Source of the DNA: Synechococcaceae cyanobacterium RL_1_2
Lineage (GTDB): Bacteria > Cyanobacteriota > Cyanobacteriia > Cyanobacteriales > JAAUPO01
Assembly (NCBI GenBank): GCA_012033095.1
Contig: JAAUPO010000052.1
Span: 1-9,095, forward strand
Direction of reading: 5' to 3'
DNA length: 9,095 bases
Made by a program: the position numbers and the translations under genes. Positions 7,882 to 9,095 of the stretch are shown here, piece after piece; positions within the stretch are counted from its first letter, which is position 1, and every line of letters begins with the position of its first letter. The notes beneath the pieces were generated by a model, which worked only from the letters and a program-made list of their open reading frames with translations, searched no databases and had not been told where the DNA came from.

Positions 7882-8948
7882 ATGGTGAATAAGATCCAAA
7901 CAATTTATCAGGCTTGGCTATCAGGCCATTATCCGACCGCCCAGGATTACGAAACCCTGCTCACCGATGCGATCGCCACAGAACCATGGTCACTGCTTTT
8001 TGATTGGCCCATAGACCTGGCTTTGATGCACCATCGCGGTGGGGAATTCATCTCGATCGCCCCAACTATTCTACAAAAAGCCGCCACGTTAAACTTACAT
8101 AATGAAGATCAAGTTCGATCTAACCTCTGGCATTTATGGTTACCCTTAGCCCAACGGCTCCAGGAACTGAAGAGCAATCAAACTAAACCCCTCATTCAAG
8201 GCTTACTGGGGGGCAAGGCACAGGCAAAACGACCCTGACCCAAATGCTACAGGTGATTTTACAGAGCTGGGGCTATAGCTGTTTATGTTTATCATTGGAT
8301 GATCTTTACCAGACCTACCGTGATCGCGAATTATTGCGCCAACAACGACCAGATCTAATTTGGCGGGGGCCTCCTGGTACCCATGATATTGCGTTAGGAG
8401 AACGACTGCTGGCGGAATTAATTGAACAAACACCATCCATTGCCATTCCCCGTTTTGACAAATCCCTCCATGGAGGAGCCGCGATCGCGTTGAACCAGAA
8501 TTAATTACAGCCGTTGATATTGTGTTGTTTGAGGGTTGGTTTGTGGGTTGTCGCCCGATCTCCGCCCCCATTGTTTGATACCGCCCCCGCCCCCATCAGC
8601 ACGGAGGCAGAGCGGCAATTTGCCCGCAGGAGCAATCAATCATTACAACAATACTTACCCCTCTGGGATTATCTTGATTCCTTGTGGGTATTGAGGCCCC
8701 AGGATTATCGGTGGAGCAAACTATGGCGATGGGAAGCAGAACAAGCGATGAAAGCCCAAGGGCAATCAGGCATGGACGACCAGCAATTAGAGCAATTTGT
8801 GGATTACTTTTGGCGATCGCTTCATCCCCAACTATTCATTGATCCCCTAACACACCAACCCTCCAGGGCAGACCTCATCATTGACTTGGATCGTCACCAT
8901 CGTCCAATCAAGATCTATGGCCCTACCCCAGCTATCCCTAAAGAATAA
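7882..8948 (+). pseudogene. D-glycerate 3-kinase (class III, plant/cyanobacterial GLYK), frameshifted
   Basis: GLYK phosphorylates D-glycerate with ATP to 3-phosphoglycerate, the last step of the photorespiratory cycle. It is a phosphoribulokinase-like P-loop kinase. Three single-base lesions split the gene: a missing G in the G6 run at 8208-8213, a missing G at about 8480 beside a HIP1 site, and an extra base at about 8561-8565. Corrected, it reads as one 355-residue protein. The features in order are a helical N-terminal region (about 1-105), Walker A GGQGTGKTT (about 110-118), SLDDLYQT, RGPPGTHDI, FDKSLHGGAGDR, IVLFEGWFVGCRP, and a C-terminal lid segment ending YGPTPAIPKE. The motif set RGxxGTHD / FDKSxxxGxGDR is characteristic of GLYK. 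The first lesion falls inside Walker A, so the unshifted product (7882-8238) lacks ATP binding. The gene follows rel by 68 bases on the same strand. No internal stops other than those caused by the shifts are seen, so decay is recent or the sequence contains errors. Confidence 0.82.
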
Positions 8949-9095
8949 GAATTTAATAACATCTAAAACTTATAGTCAATTGAATTTAGTATAGGATTTT
9001 TTCTCCTTGCTATAGGCTAATTTTAGCTACTATTTATTTCCCGTAATTATTCGAAAAGACTATAAATATCGATGGGTTACGCTCCCTTGAAGGAT
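8949..9095. other. Gene-free tail after the glycerate kinase gene
   Basis: These 147 AT-rich bases show no ORF and no convincing terminator: the T6 run at about 8997-9002 has no stem before it. The final bases, GGGTTACGCTCCCTT (from about 9074), resemble the edge of GGGTTACGC-type dispersed repeats seen in cyanobacterial intergenic DNA, but the window ends before this can be judged. Confidence 0.4.

Noticed and set aside
8203..8571. Minus-strand ORF opposite the glycerate kinase gene
   Set aside because: The plus strand encodes clear GLYK motifs over the same bases. The minus-strand product is low-complexity with no motif.
1..9095. CRISPR array, tRNA or rRNA gene
   Set aside because: Despite the CRISPR-associated genes, I see no regularly spaced direct repeats of 28-37 bases and no cloverleaf-like or rRNA-like sequence. 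Any array must lie outside the window.

Overview
The window looks cyanobacterial. It carries eight exact copies of the cyanobacterial HIP1 octamer GCGATCGC. Its genes fit as well: a long bifunctional (p)ppGpp enzyme, a SelO pseudokinase, a plant/cyanobacterial-type D-glycerate 3-kinase, and type III CRISPR accessory genes. The genus cannot be fixed from this sequence. Base composition is moderately AT-rich, and coding density is low, with about 1.3 kb that holds no convincing gene.

Layout. Positions 1-785 (+) hold the 3' part of a type III CRISPR RAMP (Cas7-group) gene, broken by three single-base indels. After 26 bases comes an intact CARF-HEPN ribonuclease gene of the Csm6/Csx1 kind (812-2284, +). 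A 283-base gap with overlapping inverted repeats separates it from the convergent selO gene (2568-4270, -), which has one frameshift. Positions 4271-5575 form a long intergenic region with a 15-bp tandem repeat, several palindromes and at most some tiny or degenerate reading frames. The intact rel/spoT gene (5576-7813, +) follows. A class III glycerate kinase gene (7882-8948, +) lies 68 bases downstream of it and is broken by three indels, one of them inside the Walker A motif. The last 147 bases hold no gene.

Function. The first two genes are the tail of a type III CRISPR operon. RAMP subunits form the RNA-guided effector backbone, and the CARF-HEPN protein would be the collateral RNase switched on by cyclic oligoadenylate from the effector's Cas10. 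Rel sets the (p)ppGpp level, SelO AMPylates proteins, and glycerate kinase closes photorespiration. Apart from the adjacent CRISPR pair, these are neighbours rather than one pathway.

Main oddity. Seven +/-1 indels fall in three genes (about 3.55 kb), while two genes (about 3.71 kb) are clean. Correcting the indels restores exact open frames (261+, 567 and 355 aa) with the expected family motifs. The lesions are therefore either very recent decay or residual sequence errors. I found no clear previously undescribed system. The most interesting object is the intact CARF-HEPN nuclease beside a broken effector subunit.
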